Source of the DNA: Paracoccaceae bacterium
Lineage (GTDB): Bacteria; Pseudomonadota; Alphaproteobacteria; Rhodobacterales; Rhodobacteraceae
Length of the DNA stretch: 64,000 nucleotides
Direction: 5' to 3'
Assembly (NCBI GenBank): GCA_020446815.1
Contig: JAGRDY010000025.1
Coordinates: forward strand, 1 to 64,000
Both the position numbers and the translations under genes were made by a program. This document shows, in pieces, positions 35,073 to 44,506 of this stretch. Numbering within the stretch: the first letter of the stretch is position 1; the number at the start of each line of letters is the position of its first letter. The notes below the pieces were generated by a model. The model made no database searches and was not told the DNA's origin. It saw only the letters and a list, made by a program, of their open reading frames with translations.

Positions 35073-37238
35073 TCATTTGACGGTGCTCGCGATCAATTCC
35101 TTGGGCAGAACCTGCCATTCCCAGGATCTGACCCAAACGTTGCTGACATTGAGCCCGCCGAAGGCACCGCGGGTATCGGGGCGCCGCCCGAGCGACTCCA
35201 GAAAGCCCGCGACGCGCGCCGCATCCGTGCCGCGTGTCGGTGCGGCCCCGTCGGCGCTACAGGTTTCCACCATCGATTCGAGATTCAGCCGTTCGGCGTT
35301 TTCGGGCGATTCGGTCACGATCACGAACAGGCGTTCATCGCCGGTGGCCTTGCCATCGGGGCAATCCGAGCAAACCACCATGGCGTCGCCCACCGGCACG
35401 GGTCTGGCGGTATCCTCGATATGGACGTAATCAGCGTGGACGCAAAACCGCGCGTCGATATGAATGCGGTTCACGTCCCGCTCGCCGGGTATCTCGCCCT
35501 GGGCGGCAAAGCCGACGTTGTCGCATTGTTTCAGATCGCTCATTTCCGGCAAGGGCACCGGCGGGGTCCGGGCCGAGGCCTGAAGCGCGCGGCGGCATTC
35601 GCGCACCGGGTTCGACGCCACCCCGAGAGGATCAAGGTCCGCCGGGTCCGAAGGGACCAGCGTCGGATCGATTCGCACCGGGCTGGGGTTGAGCAGCGAT
35701 CCGCCTCCCGCCACCGATGACAGCATCGTCGCCAGCCGTTCGGCGGCGGCGATACGGGCAAGAAGTTCGGCCAGATCCGTGCCGTCGCCCGGCCGCCATG
35801 CCAGCCCGACCGGCACGGCCCCCGCCGCGACCCGGCGCCCGAACCACAATGCGCCGTCAGCCAGAGCCACGTCGATCGTATAGCCTTCGGGGTCCATTTC
35901 GACCCGCGCATCGCCGGCGGCGTTCACGGCGGCGATGGCCTGATCGAGGGCGGCGCGTTCGGCCGACCCGGCGGCGAGGGCTACCCCCGTCGCCAGATCG
36001 CGCGGCGGTGCTATCCGCAAGACGAGATCGAGCGGCCGCGCGGCAAGGCGGGCGAAACGAACGCCCTGCGGCAGTGCCCCGGCGGCTGTGCAGGGCGTGT
36101 CGATGCGCGGCTCGCATTCCGGGGCGACGGCCCGCAGGAAACCCTGTGTCGCGGATACATCGGTCATCTGGGCAAAGCCGAGAGCCGCGTCCGGGCCATC
36201 CGCGGCATCGGCAAACAGCGAGACCAGCGTGCCCTCGCCCAGGCCATGCACCAGCCCGGCCGAGATTTCATCGCCGTTCACCGCGAACTGGCGCACACCG
36301 GAGGTGGCCTGCCCGCCGAGAACCACGGCATCGGCCAGCGTGCCTTCCCAGGAGGGCGTCTGCATCCGCGCCCCGCCCGGCACTCCGGCGGCGTTCATGT
36401 CGCTCAGCACCGCCTGGAAAAGCTGACGGTAGGACAGGCCTTCGCCACCGGCGAGGCGCGCGGCGAGGCGCGAGGAAAACAACCCGTACCATGCCGAATC
36501 CCCGGGCTTTTCGGGTTCCATGTTGACCTCGCGCGCCACTTCCGAGGCACGCGCGGCGTAAAAGGCGATGACCTGGCCCGGCAGGTCGGCGCGGCCCGTG
36601 TCGCCCGCGCCGGAATCGGCGGCCGGCCCCGCGGCACGATCCGAAACACCGAGGAGCGCCGGATCGACATAGCGCGAGGCCACATCGGGCGAGGCGGCGC
36701 GCAGCCCCGACCCGGAATGGCACGAATCTATGATCAGCCAGACATCCGCGCCCGTCGCGCGGATCGCATCGACCGCAACACCGATTTCATCGTCGAGCAG
36801 CGCGTTGGGAATGGCGTTCGACCCGGCTTCGGCACGCCCGGTATCGGCGGGCAGGAAAAGCTCGTCCAATCCGTCGGTCTCATCGCCGTTGTTGTCGGGC
36901 TGGCGGGTGCCGTGGCCGCTCAGGGTGATGATCGCCAGATCGCCGGCGGAGCTGGACCGGGCCAGATCGGCCATGGCCTCAAGAATGGCGGCATGGGTCG
37001 GGATCACCCCGCCTTCGACCGCATCGGCGAGAATGCGGATGTCGGACACACCACGGGCCTTCAGCGTCTTTTGCCAGAGCCTGACATCGTTGGCCGGGCC
37101 GCGCAGACTGGCAAGTCCGATGCTTTCGTCATAGGCAGAGACACCGATCAGCAGGGCGCGGATTTCTGCCGCGTTGCCTGGCGCCCAAAGGCCCAAAACA
37201 AATGTCACGGCAATAGCGACAACCCTGAAACCGTACAT
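35073..37238 (-). CDS. Exported caspase-like (peptidase C14) protein
   Basis: The 721-residue protein has a signal peptide (MYGFRVVAIAVTFVLGLWAP, cleavage near GNAA). The caspase p20-like domain, about residues 25-290, begins IRALLIGVSAYDES. The catalytic dyad is His109 (LSGHGTRQ) and Cys173 (IDSCHSGSG). The remaining 430 residues hold no domain I recognise; they are rich in Ala/Asp and contain scattered cysteines that could form disulfides. It is the first gene of the unit that continues with the S1 protease and the rhodanese. It diverges from the DUF900 hydrolase gene across 179 bp. Bacterial members cleave after basic or acidic residues; the target here is unknown. Confidence 0.88.
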   Translation of the reverse strand: MYGFRVVAIAVTFVLGLWAPGNAAEIRALLIGVSAYDESIGLASLRGPANDVRLWQKTLKARGVSDIRILADAVEGGVIPTHAAILEAMADLARSSSAGDLAIITLSGHGTRQPDNNGDETDGLDELFLPADTGRAEAGSNAIPNALLDDEIGVAVDAIRATGADVWLIIDSCHSGSGLRAASPDVASRYVDPALLGVSDRAAGPAADSGAGDTGRADLPGQVIAFYAARASEVAREVNMEPEKPGDSAWYGLFSSRLAARLAGGEGLSYRQLFQAVLSDMNAAGVPGGARMQTPSWEGTLADAVVLGGQATSGVRQFAVNGDEISAGLVHGLGEGTLVSLFADAADGPDAALGFAQMTDVSATQGFLRAVAPECEPRIDTPCTAAGALPQGVRFARLAARPLDLVLRIAPPRDLATGVALAAGSAERAALDQAIAAVNAAGDARVEMDPEGYTIDVALADGALWFGRRVAAGAVPVGLAWRPGDGTDLAELLARIAAAERLATMLSSVAGGGSLLNPSPVRIDPTLVPSDPADLDPLGVASNPVRECRRALQASARTPPVPLPEMSDLKQCDNVGFAAQGEIPGERDVNRIHIDARFCVHADYVHIEDTARPVPVGDAMVVCSDCPDGKATGDERLFVIVTESPENAERLNLESMVETCSADGAAPTRGTDAARVAGFLESLGRRPDTRGAFGGLNVSNVWVRSWEWQVLPKELIASTVK

Positions 37239-37417
37239 CTTCCCCCCACCGAGGATGTGCGCACTACCCTTGAAAAAGCTCTCTGTTCGGCTAGGTTACC
37301 CATGGTCAGTTATTTGGCGCAACCATTATTTTTTATGGGCCTGCGTGCCGTCAGGAGCCGTTTTTGCGGGTCGGGCCGCCACGCCCGGCCTGAATCGCAG
37401 ATGCAGGAAGGAGCGAT

Positions 37418-39175
37418 ATGCGTTCGCGGCTGAGAGCAACCCTTTTCTGCATCGCGCTTGCCATCGTCGGCGGGCTCGCTTCGGGCCAGGGCGTGGCACA
37501 GGCACAACCCGCCGTCGATCTTCTGGCGCTGTCACGCATTGACACGCTCGCTGCCTCCGAGCCGGAACAGGCGCTGGAGGAGATCGACAGGTTGCTCGCT
37601 GGGCCGGCCACGGGCGCATCCGCCGATCCCAGGGTGCTGTTCGACCTTCAGCGTCTGGCGGGCGATATCTTGACCCGTCAGCGCAGATGGGCGGAAGCGG
37701 GTGGGGTTTTCGCGGTGGCGGCGCGTTTTGCGCAGCGCCACCGCGACGTGCTGGAGGCCGATCCCGCGCAGCTGTGGGCCCGCAGCGCCGAGGCATGGGA
37801 AAAGGCCGGCAACCGGCGCGAGACCCTGGCCGCACTGGAAGGATTGCTGGGAGAGCAGCGCGACGGTGGCCTTTCGTCAGAGGCGATCGCCGCCACTCTC
37901 GAGCGCATGGCAGGCGTTGCCGAGCGGATGGGCGATGGGCAAAGGGCCGAAACGCTGCTCTCTGATGCCGCTCTGGCGCGGCAGTCCGGCGACCCGGGGG
38001 GGACGCGCGGCGACGGCACAGGGTTTAGCCGCGTCGAAGTCTTTTACGCGACCGATCGCGCCCGTACCGGCGCCACCGATGCCGCGAGTTTCTATGGCTA
38101 TGGCCGCGGCAAACTCGACTATGGCAAGGCGGTGGTGACGATTCCCGAAAGCCATGTTCCGGGCGCGATCGAAAAGCCGTCGATCTGGCATCTGGAGTTC
38201 AGCGCGTCGCCGGCCAGGCATGTGGTCCTGCGCTCTGTCGTGCCGGCGACGAAAACAGCCTTCTTTGCCGAACTTCGCTCACGCGTGGAGCGCCGCACCC
38301 GCAAGGAGGCTTTCGTCTTCATCCACGGCTACAACGTGTCTTTCGCATCGGCGGCGAAGCGGGCGGGGCAGCTTGCCTATGACATGAATTTCATCGGAGT
38401 GCCGATCCTCTATTCCTGGCCGTCGCGCGATTCGACCGCCGGATACATGTCTGACGCCGCGGTCGTGCAGCTTTCGGCGCGCAGGCTGTCACGGTTTCTG
38501 GATGATGTCGTGGCGATGTCGGGCGCGACCACCATACACATCATCGCCCATTCGATGGGCAACCGCGCCCTGACCGAGGCGCTGGAACTGATGTCGCTGC
38601 GCCGCCAGCAGACCGCGGACATGGCCCCGCCCTTCGATCAGGTCGTCTTTGCCGCACCCGATGTCGATGCCGGGCTTTTCGCCGAAATGATGCCCACGAT
38701 CCGCCCTCTTGCCCGCAGAATGACGCTTTATGCGTCGGAAAACGACTGGGCGCTGGCCACATCCCGCCATCTGCACGGCGACGCCCCCCGCGCCGGACAG
38801 GGCGGCGAGGATACGCTGGTGCTTGCGCAGATCGACAGCCTCGACATGTCGGAACTGGGCGACGACATGCTGGCGCACGGGTATTTTGCCTCGGACCGGT
38901 CCGCGCTGGCCGATCTGGCGGCGCTTTTCTGGCGCAACGTCGATCCAGCCGACCGATGCGGGCTTGAGAAGGTGCCCCATGAGGGCGGAATCGCAACCTG
39001 GCGCTATGTTGCGGGCATATGCCCCGATACCGCGATTCTCGCCGCCATGGGACAGTTGCAGAAACTGGGCGTCAGCACACGCGGCGAAGCCCATGTGGCG
39101 TTGAGCCGGATCGTCGCCAACCCGGATATGTCACGGCGGGTCGAACCGGTGCTGCTCAGGCTGTTGCCGCCGTGA
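37418..39175 (+). CDS. Exported alpha/beta hydrolase (DUF900 type) with helical N-terminus
   Basis: The 585-residue protein has a signal peptide (CIALAIVGGLASGQGVAQAQ region) and a helical TPR-like stretch at about residues 33-190. The alpha/beta hydrolase domain runs from about 205, with FYATDRAR, the oxyanion-region FIHGYNVSF and the nucleophile elbow IIAHSMGN (Ser379). Candidate acid and base residues are Asp415/Asp417 and His487 (AHGYF). DUF900 proteins are predicted esterases or lipases without known substrates. The stop overlaps a possible GTG start of the CHAT gene, so the two are likely cotranscribed. It starts the plus-strand half of the divergent protease island. Confidence 0.83.
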   Translation: MRSRLRATLFCIALAIVGGLASGQGVAQAQPAVDLLALSRIDTLAASEPEQALEEIDRLLAGPATGASADPRVLFDLQRLAGDILTRQRRWAEAGGVFAVAARFAQRHRDVLEADPAQLWARSAEAWEKAGNRRETLAALEGLLGEQRDGGLSSEAIAATLERMAGVAERMGDGQRAETLLSDAALARQSGDPGGTRGDGTGFSRVEVFYATDRARTGATDAASFYGYGRGKLDYGKAVVTIPESHVPGAIEKPSIWHLEFSASPARHVVLRSVVPATKTAFFAELRSRVERRTRKEAFVFIHGYNVSFASAAKRAGQLAYDMNFIGVPILYSWPSRDSTAGYMSDAAVVQLSARRLSRFLDDVVAMSGATTIHIIAHSMGNRALTEALELMSLRRQQTADMAPPFDQVVFAAPDVDAGLFAEMMPTIRPLARRMTLYASENDWALATSRHLHGDAPRAGQGGEDTLVLAQIDSLDMSELGDDMLAHGYFASDRSALADLAALFWRNVDPADRCGLEKVPHEGGIATWRYVAGICPDTAILAAMGQLQKLGVSTRGEAHVALSRIVANPDMSRRVEPVLLRLLPP

Positions 39176-39222
39176 CAGGGCGCCGGGGCTTTCGACGGGC
39201 GGTGCAGGGGGCGGGCGGGCGC

Positions 39223-42200
39223 GTGATCCGCCGGGGCGCGGTTCGGATCCTGTCTGCGCTGCGCCAGGGGCTCTGGCTTGGCTTGTTCATGCTCATGCCC
39301 ACCGTTCTGGCCGCCCAGGACATCCGCAACCCGCGTCTGGACGAGGCGCTGACACTTGCCGACGAAGGTCGCGGCGCCGATGCGATTGCGCTGGCCGAAG
39401 AAATACTCGCCCAGGCGGAATCGGAACAGGACCGCTGGTACGCGCGCGAAACGCTTGCCGCGATCGCCCATCTTCAGGGGCGGGATGCCGAGGCCCTGGA
39501 TCTGCTGCGCGAGGTCGTCGCTTCGGGTGAAGCACTGTTTGGCCCGGACAACCCCTTGCTGGTCTATCCGCTGCAAATGCTAGCGGCGACCGAAGGCAAT
39601 CTGGGCGACGATACCGCTGTCACCCGGACGATGTTGCGTACCCTGCGCCTGACACGCGCGGCGGCGCTGAGCGACCCCGCGGGCAATAGCGGGGATCTGC
39701 TGTATTCGCTGTCCGATCTGGCGCGCCACTATCTGGACACGGGCGAAAACCTAGCCGCGGCACTGCTGGCCGCCGAGATGGTCATCTTGTCGGAATTCGG
39801 TGACGGCGCCGAAAACCCGGCGGCGATCGAGGGCAATCTGCTGCGCGCTCTTGCCCATCTGCGCATGGGACGGCCGGTGGAGGCCGCAAGCTTCGCGCTT
39901 CCGGTCTGGCAAAGCGCGGTTGCCCTGCCGCCGGATGCGGTCGGCATTGCTTCGATACTCGACGAGGAATTCGCCGATCTGGCCGGAGACGGCAATGACG
40001 CCGCCGCCACCCTCGCGCGCTGGGCCGAGGCAGCGGCGCGTGTAACCACCGAACGCGACGCCCGCGATGCGGTGTTTCTGGACGCCTCCGCGCCGATGAT
40101 GGCCGCGTTGAACCGCGGCGATGCGGTGGCTGCCGATCTGGCCGCCCGGCCCATCTTCGACCGGACTTCTGCCGATGACCCGCTGGTGGTCAACAGCTAT
40201 CTCGCGCTCATGATCGGCACCTATAGTGCCGGTCGCAACGATCTTGCCGCGACCTGGGCGGCACGGCTTGCGGATATGCCCGCGCCCTATCTGGCGGGGT
40301 TTGTCGAGGATCCCGCCGGCATGTTCCGCAAGATCGCCGAAAGGCTTCTGGCAGAGGGCCGGCCCCGCGATGCCGCCCGCCTGACCGAAGCTGCCATCGA
40401 CCTGGCCAGCCTGCGCGGTATGCCACAGGATGTCGATGTGCAGAACACGCTGACGCTGCTGGGCGCGGCGCAGCGCGACATGGGCGATCTGGCCGAAGCC
40501 GAGACCGCCCTGACCCGGGCCGTCGAGCTGGGGGATCAGCCAGGGCCGGAACCCGCACGCGCCAGGGCCACGGTTCAGGCGCTTGGGGATCTTGCGGCGC
40601 TGTATCTCGATTCGGGCCGCAAGCGCGAAGCGATCGCCACATTCGACCGTGCCATGACGGCGCTGCAGACCGGCCCTGCCGGTCACGAAAGCAGCGGCTG
40701 GCTATTCCTTTTGGCTGATTTCCTGCCGGTCCTTGTCGAAGACGATCAGGGTCCGCGCGCCCTGACACTGGCCCGGCAGGCCGTCGAGGTGGCGAAAACC
40801 GAAACCGCCGACGCTCTGGCCGGCGCCTACACGATTCTGGCGCGGACCCATCTGTTGCTGGACGAGCCGGCCGCCGCGGCCGCCGCCGCCGGCAAGGCGC
40901 TGAGCCTGGCCGAAAACGCGGGCGATGTCGCCCCGGAGCAGATTGCGCAGGCCCGTGTTCTTGCCGCCACCGCGCGCCTTGAGGCGGGCGACGCGACCGC
41001 CGCCACGGCGATCATGGCATCCGCCGCGAGCGGCCAGACCGACCCTGTCTTGCTGGTCGGCATCGCGATCGAGCGCGCCCAGGCGGGCGATACCGGCAAT
41101 GCGCGGCAACTGCTGGCGGCCGCCATCGATACGTTGCCCCCGGACAGCCCGGTGCTGCCCTATCTTGTCGCCACCGACGGCGCAATGCTGCTGCTGGAAG
41201 ACGATCCCGGCGCCGCGCTGGAAAAATTTCGCGCGGCCACCTGGGCGCTTACCCAGCCGGACCGGCGAAACGAGCCGAGGGCGAGAGACCATCTTGCACT
41301 GCACGTCGATACCGCGCTCAGGCTTTCGCAGACCGTATCGGGGGTTGCATCGCTGAACTACGCCACCGAGGCCTTTCAGGTGGCCCAGCGGGTCAATGAC
41401 ATTTCGGCGGGCGCGGCATTGGGCCGCGCGGCGGCACGATTGCGCGCGACGACCGCGGATGCAGCGCTTCGGGTGCGCAAGATGGATGACGCCGAACGGG
41501 CGCTGGGTTCGGCGCGCGATGCGCTTGTGGCGCGTCTGGCCGGGGGCGGCGACGCGGCGGAGGAACGGGTGGCGCTCGTTTCGGCGCGCGTTGCGGTAGG
41601 ACAGGCGCGCGATGCCCTGTCCGCCGCCTTTCCCGATTACGGTGCCTTTGCCGACCCGAAGCCGCTTGATCTGCTCTCCGCGACGCGGTTGCTGCGGCCG
41701 GATGAAGTGCTGGTGGTGTTCGCGACTTCGGATATGGCGGGGATCGCCGATACCGAGCCAAGCGTCGTCATGGCCCTGACCGCCGAGGGCTATATCTGGT
41801 CGGCGTTGCCCGCGCGTGCCGAACTTGCCGATCTGGCGCTGGGATTGCGTTGTGCCGCAGCGCTCAGCGACCGGAATTGCGGCGCCGGGTCGGGCAAGAC
41901 GCGCGGCGCGTTTTCACTGGTCGAGGAGAGCGGCGGCGACGCTGGCCCTGCGGGTTTTGATTACGAAATCGCCCATCGCGCCTATGCCGAGCTTCTCGAG
42001 CCGGTAGCGGCGGCCTTCGAGGGCAAGACGGCGCTGACCATCGTGCCCGACAAGGCTCTGGCGATGATGCCGTTCCATCTGATGCTGACCAGCGCCGCGG
42101 CGCCCGATACATCCCCGCGCGAGGCGCCCTGGCTGATCCGCAGGATGGCGGTTTCCGTGGCTCCTTCGGTGTCGAGCCTGTCGGCATTGCGCGACAGGGC

Positions 42201-43005
42201 GGTAAGCGCCAGCACCGCGCCCCTGCCCTTTCTGGGCGTCGGCGACCCCTTGATCGGCAGCCAGCGCGTTGCCCCGGTTGCCGTCGATTGCGGGCGCTAT
42301 ACGGAGCCCGCCCTGCTGACCGCCGCGCTGGAGACGCCGGACGAACCGCTTTTGCGCAACGGCAAAGTCGCCCGCGAGGGTGCCATTGCAGCCCTGCCCG
42401 CCTTGCCCGAAACACGCTGCGAGCTTGCCGCGACCGCCGGCTTTTTCGGTCCGGCATCGCAAGTCATGCTGCAGGAACAGGCGACAGAGACCGCGATCAA
42501 GGCGATGAGCGTGTCGGGAAATCTGGAACGGTTCCGCATCCTGTCTTTCGCCACGCATGGCCTTGTGGCGGGCGAACTGGGGGGCAACCAGGCGGGGCTG
42601 GTTCTGTCGCCGCCGGACGTTGCCAGTGCGGAAGATGACGGGTTGCTGACCATCGAGGAAATCGCGGGCCTGCGGCTGAACGCCGATTTCGTGCTTCTGT
42701 CGGCCTGCAATACCGCCGCGGGGTCACGCCCCGCCGATGACAGCCTTTCGGGTCTGGCCAGCGCTTTTTTTCTTGCCGGTGCGCGCAGCCTTCTGGTGTC
42801 GCACTGGCCGGTCTATTCCGATGCCGCCGTGCGGCTGACAACCGGCATGTTCGGCGCGCTTGCGGCGGACCCGTCGATCAGCCGCGCCGAAGCGTTGCGT
42901 CGTTCGATGCTGGCCATCCTTGACGATCCGGCTGCGGATGCCGCCATGTTGCATCCGGCCTACTGGGGGCCGTTCATCATTGCCGGCGATGGCCTGTCGG
43001 GCTGA
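39223..43005 (+). CDS. Exported giant TPR-CHAT protease
   Basis: The 1260-residue protein carries tetratricopeptide-like helices from about residue 35 to 800 and a C-terminal CHAT domain (about 850-1260). The catalytic dyad is His1112 (SFATHGL) and Cys1162 (LLSACNTA), followed by the conserved SLLVSHWPV. CHAT is a caspase/separase-fold protease. GTG 39223 was chosen because it gives a normal signal peptide (RQGLWLGLFMLMPTVLAAQD) behind a GGGGG stretch; the alternative GTG 39172 overlaps the DUF900 stop and adds 17 residues. It is the second gene of the DUF900-CHAT unit and ends 6 bp from a convergent membrane-protein gene. Confidence 0.87.
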   Translation: MIRRGAVRILSALRQGLWLGLFMLMPTVLAAQDIRNPRLDEALTLADEGRGADAIALAEEILAQAESEQDRWYARETLAAIAHLQGRDAEALDLLREVVASGEALFGPDNPLLVYPLQMLAATEGNLGDDTAVTRTMLRTLRLTRAAALSDPAGNSGDLLYSLSDLARHYLDTGENLAAALLAAEMVILSEFGDGAENPAAIEGNLLRALAHLRMGRPVEAASFALPVWQSAVALPPDAVGIASILDEEFADLAGDGNDAAATLARWAEAAARVTTERDARDAVFLDASAPMMAALNRGDAVAADLAARPIFDRTSADDPLVVNSYLALMIGTYSAGRNDLAATWAARLADMPAPYLAGFVEDPAGMFRKIAERLLAEGRPRDAARLTEAAIDLASLRGMPQDVDVQNTLTLLGAAQRDMGDLAEAETALTRAVELGDQPGPEPARARATVQALGDLAALYLDSGRKREAIATFDRAMTALQTGPAGHESSGWLFLLADFLPVLVEDDQGPRALTLARQAVEVAKTETADALAGAYTILARTHLLLDEPAAAAAAAGKALSLAENAGDVAPEQIAQARVLAATARLEAGDATAATAIMASAASGQTDPVLLVGIAIERAQAGDTGNARQLLAAAIDTLPPDSPVLPYLVATDGAMLLLEDDPGAALEKFRAATWALTQPDRRNEPRARDHLALHVDTALRLSQTVSGVASLNYATEAFQVAQRVNDISAGAALGRAAARLRATTADAALRVRKMDDAERALGSARDALVARLAGGGDAAEERVALVSARVAVGQARDALSAAFPDYGAFADPKPLDLLSATRLLRPDEVLVVFATSDMAGIADTEPSVVMALTAEGYIWSALPARAELADLALGLRCAAALSDRNCGAGSGKTRGAFSLVEESGGDAGPAGFDYEIAHRAYAELLEPVAAAFEGKTALTIVPDKALAMMPFHLMLTSAAAPDTSPREAPWLIRRMAVSVAPSVSSLSALRDRAVSASTAPLPFLGVGDPLIGSQRVAPVAVDCGRYTEPALLTAALETPDEPLLRNGKVAREGAIAALPALPETRCELAATAGFFGPASQVMLQEQATETAIKAMSVSGNLERFRILSFATHGLVAGELGGNQAGLVLSPPDVASAEDDGLLTIEEIAGLRLNADFVLLSACNTAAGSRPADDSLSGLASAFFLAGARSLLVSHWPVYSDAAVRLTTGMFGALAADPSISRAEALRRSMLAILDDPAADAAMLHPAYWGPFIIAGDGLSG

Positions 43006-43011
43006 AAGCGT

Positions 43012-43512
43012 TCAGTGGATGAGCGTCGCGCGCCCCATGATCAGGGGCAGGATCATCAGATAGGCAACCAGAATCCATACCAGAAGCGGCAGTGACAGTC
43101 TCAGCCAGCTTTCGGCGCGAAAGTCGCTTCTTGTCAGCCATTTCAACACCGCCGCACTGACCGTGGGCTGCGGGAAACGGGTCATTTCATAAGTCAGCAG
43201 GCGCAACCCGCGATAGGACTGCGACAAGTTGACGACCGAAGTCAGAACCGTCGCCGAATAGAATGCGAAGACGATGATCCTGGCGGCCATGAACGGTTCC
43301 GGACGGCTGGCGAAAAACACCATGACCGCGATCAGCGCCGCATTGGCATTGATCAGCCGCTGCCATTCCGCCTCGACCCGCGCCCGGATGTCATGGCTCA
43401 GCCGCAGAAGGCCATCGAAACGCATCCCCTCAAACGCCGGATCGGCAGAGGCGGATGCAATTTCACCGCTGGTTTTGTCCGCATGCACCTCGTCCGACCC
43501 GCTTTGCTGCAA
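43012..43512 (-). CDS. Small membrane protein of unknown function
   Basis: The 166-residue protein has a polar N-terminal 55 residues, then hydrophobic segments at about 58-72, 78-95 and 138-160. The charged stretch RARVEAEWQRLINANAALIA leads into the first helix. I do not recognise a family. It converges with the CHAT gene, with only 6 bp between the stops, and lies 99 bp from aroQ on the same strand. It may belong to the protease island by position only; no shared operon is possible with CHAT. Confidence 0.65.
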   Translation of the reverse strand: MQQSGSDEVHADKTSGEIASASADPAFEGMRFDGLLRLSHDIRARVEAEWQRLINANAALIAVMVFFASRPEPFMAARIIVFAFYSATVLTSVVNLSQSYRGLRLLTYEMTRFPQPTVSAAVLKWLTRSDFRAESWLRLSLPLLVWILVAYLMILPLIMGRATLIH

Positions 43513-43611
43513 TGCCCGGTTGCGGGCATGTTAATTGCGGGTGGGTATTTGCGCAATGCCACGGGCAGACGGAAGCAAGCACCTCATGCAAGCAAACGGC
43601 CGGCCCGGCGA

Positions 43612-44052
43612 TCATTGCCCGACAAGCGTCGCCATATGGCGCAGGGCGATCGGATAGCCGTCGGTGCCGCATCCGGCGATGACCGCCTGGGCGCGCTGTG
43701 ACACGAAGGAATGGTGGCGGAAGGCCTCGCGTTTGTGGATGTTGGAAATGTGCACCTCGATCACCGGGCCGTCAAATGCGTTCAGTGCATCCAGAATGGC
43801 GACCGAAGTATGCGACAGCGCGCCGGGGTTGATGACAATGCCCGCCGCCGCGTCGCGCGCCTCGTGAATCCAGTCGACCAACTGGCCTTCCCAGTTGGAT
43901 TGCAGGAATTTCGTCCGCAACCGGAGTTCGCCCGCGAGGGCGGCACATCGCGCCTCGACATCGGCAAGGGTGAGGGGGCCGTAAATCTCGGGCTGGCGTT
44001 TGCCCAGAAGATTGAGATTGGGGCCGTTCAGGATATGGATCGCATGGGTCAT
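43612..44052 (-). CDS. aroQ: 3-dehydroquinate dehydratase, type II
   Basis: The 146-residue enzyme of the shikimate pathway (dehydroquinate to dehydroshikimate) has the full type II signature. [19 protein letters not shown] includes the catalytic Tyr in its flexible loop, [17 protein letters not shown] carries the conserved Asn and Ser/Thr contacts, and [17 protein letters not shown] includes the catalytic His. It is a housekeeping gene standing alone between the protease island and the tad locus. The 454-bp region upstream is shared with the divergent secretin gene. Confidence 0.97.
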   Translation of the reverse strand: MTHAIHILNGPNLNLLGKRQPEIYGPLTLADVEARCAALAGELRLRTKFLQSNWEGQLVDWIHEARDAAAGIVINPGALSHTSVAILDALNAFDGPVIEVHISNIHKREAFRHHSFVSQRAQAVIAGCGTDGYPIALRHMATLVGQ

Positions 44053-44506
44053 ACCGGTTCCTTAAAGCGTCCGGGGCTTCGGGTGCAATAACAAGTGGCA
44101 GAGCCCGGGCGACCCCGCTTTCAACAGTGATGCTATCGCACCTCGCCTCGTCAAGAGCCGTAAGACCATCGTGGCGCAAGCCGCGCGGCAGATTTCATGG
44201 CTGTCCGGTTCAACCGCTGGGTTCACAAGCCGTCAAGGGCGGCACTTTCATGGCGTGCCCGGACCTGCCATCGCGCATTGACGCCGGTCCGGGCGCCCGG
44301 TGTTGTGCCGTGAGGCGACAAAATTCACTTCATCTGGTGTTCGGCAAACGCGCCCACCACTAGGCTTGCCCGAGTGTTGCGACTTATCCACATAAAGAAC
44401 CATGTCCAACCGCCTGAATGTTGCAAAAAATTCAATCCTCACGCATTGTGGCGTCAATCGGGCGAAGAGACCCACATCAGAGGCGTGATCGGAGAGGCAG
44501 GTCACA
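44053..44506. other. Long divergent intergenic region between aroQ and the tad secretin gene
   Basis: These 454 bp should hold the promoters of aroQ (minus) and of the secretin gene (plus). I find no convincing gene: no Flp pilin, CpaB or lipoprotein-like peptide in any frame. One perfect 9-bp inverted repeat, GCCCGGACC (44257-44265) with GGTCCGGGC (44286-44294), is visible. The last 150 bp are AT-richer than the surroundings, as expected near a promoter. Confidence 0.6.

Noticed and set aside
35073-43005. Reading the caspase, CHAT and S1 protease genes as an intracellular antiphage defence system
   Set aside because: Such protease combinations occur in defence loci, but here every protease has a signal peptide and no nucleic-acid sensor, nuclease or pore-forming partner is present. 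An envelope role fits better.
44053-44506. Possible Flp pilin gene upstream of cpaC
   Set aside because: No small frame shows the pilin processing site or hydrophobic helix; the short frames present look like noise.
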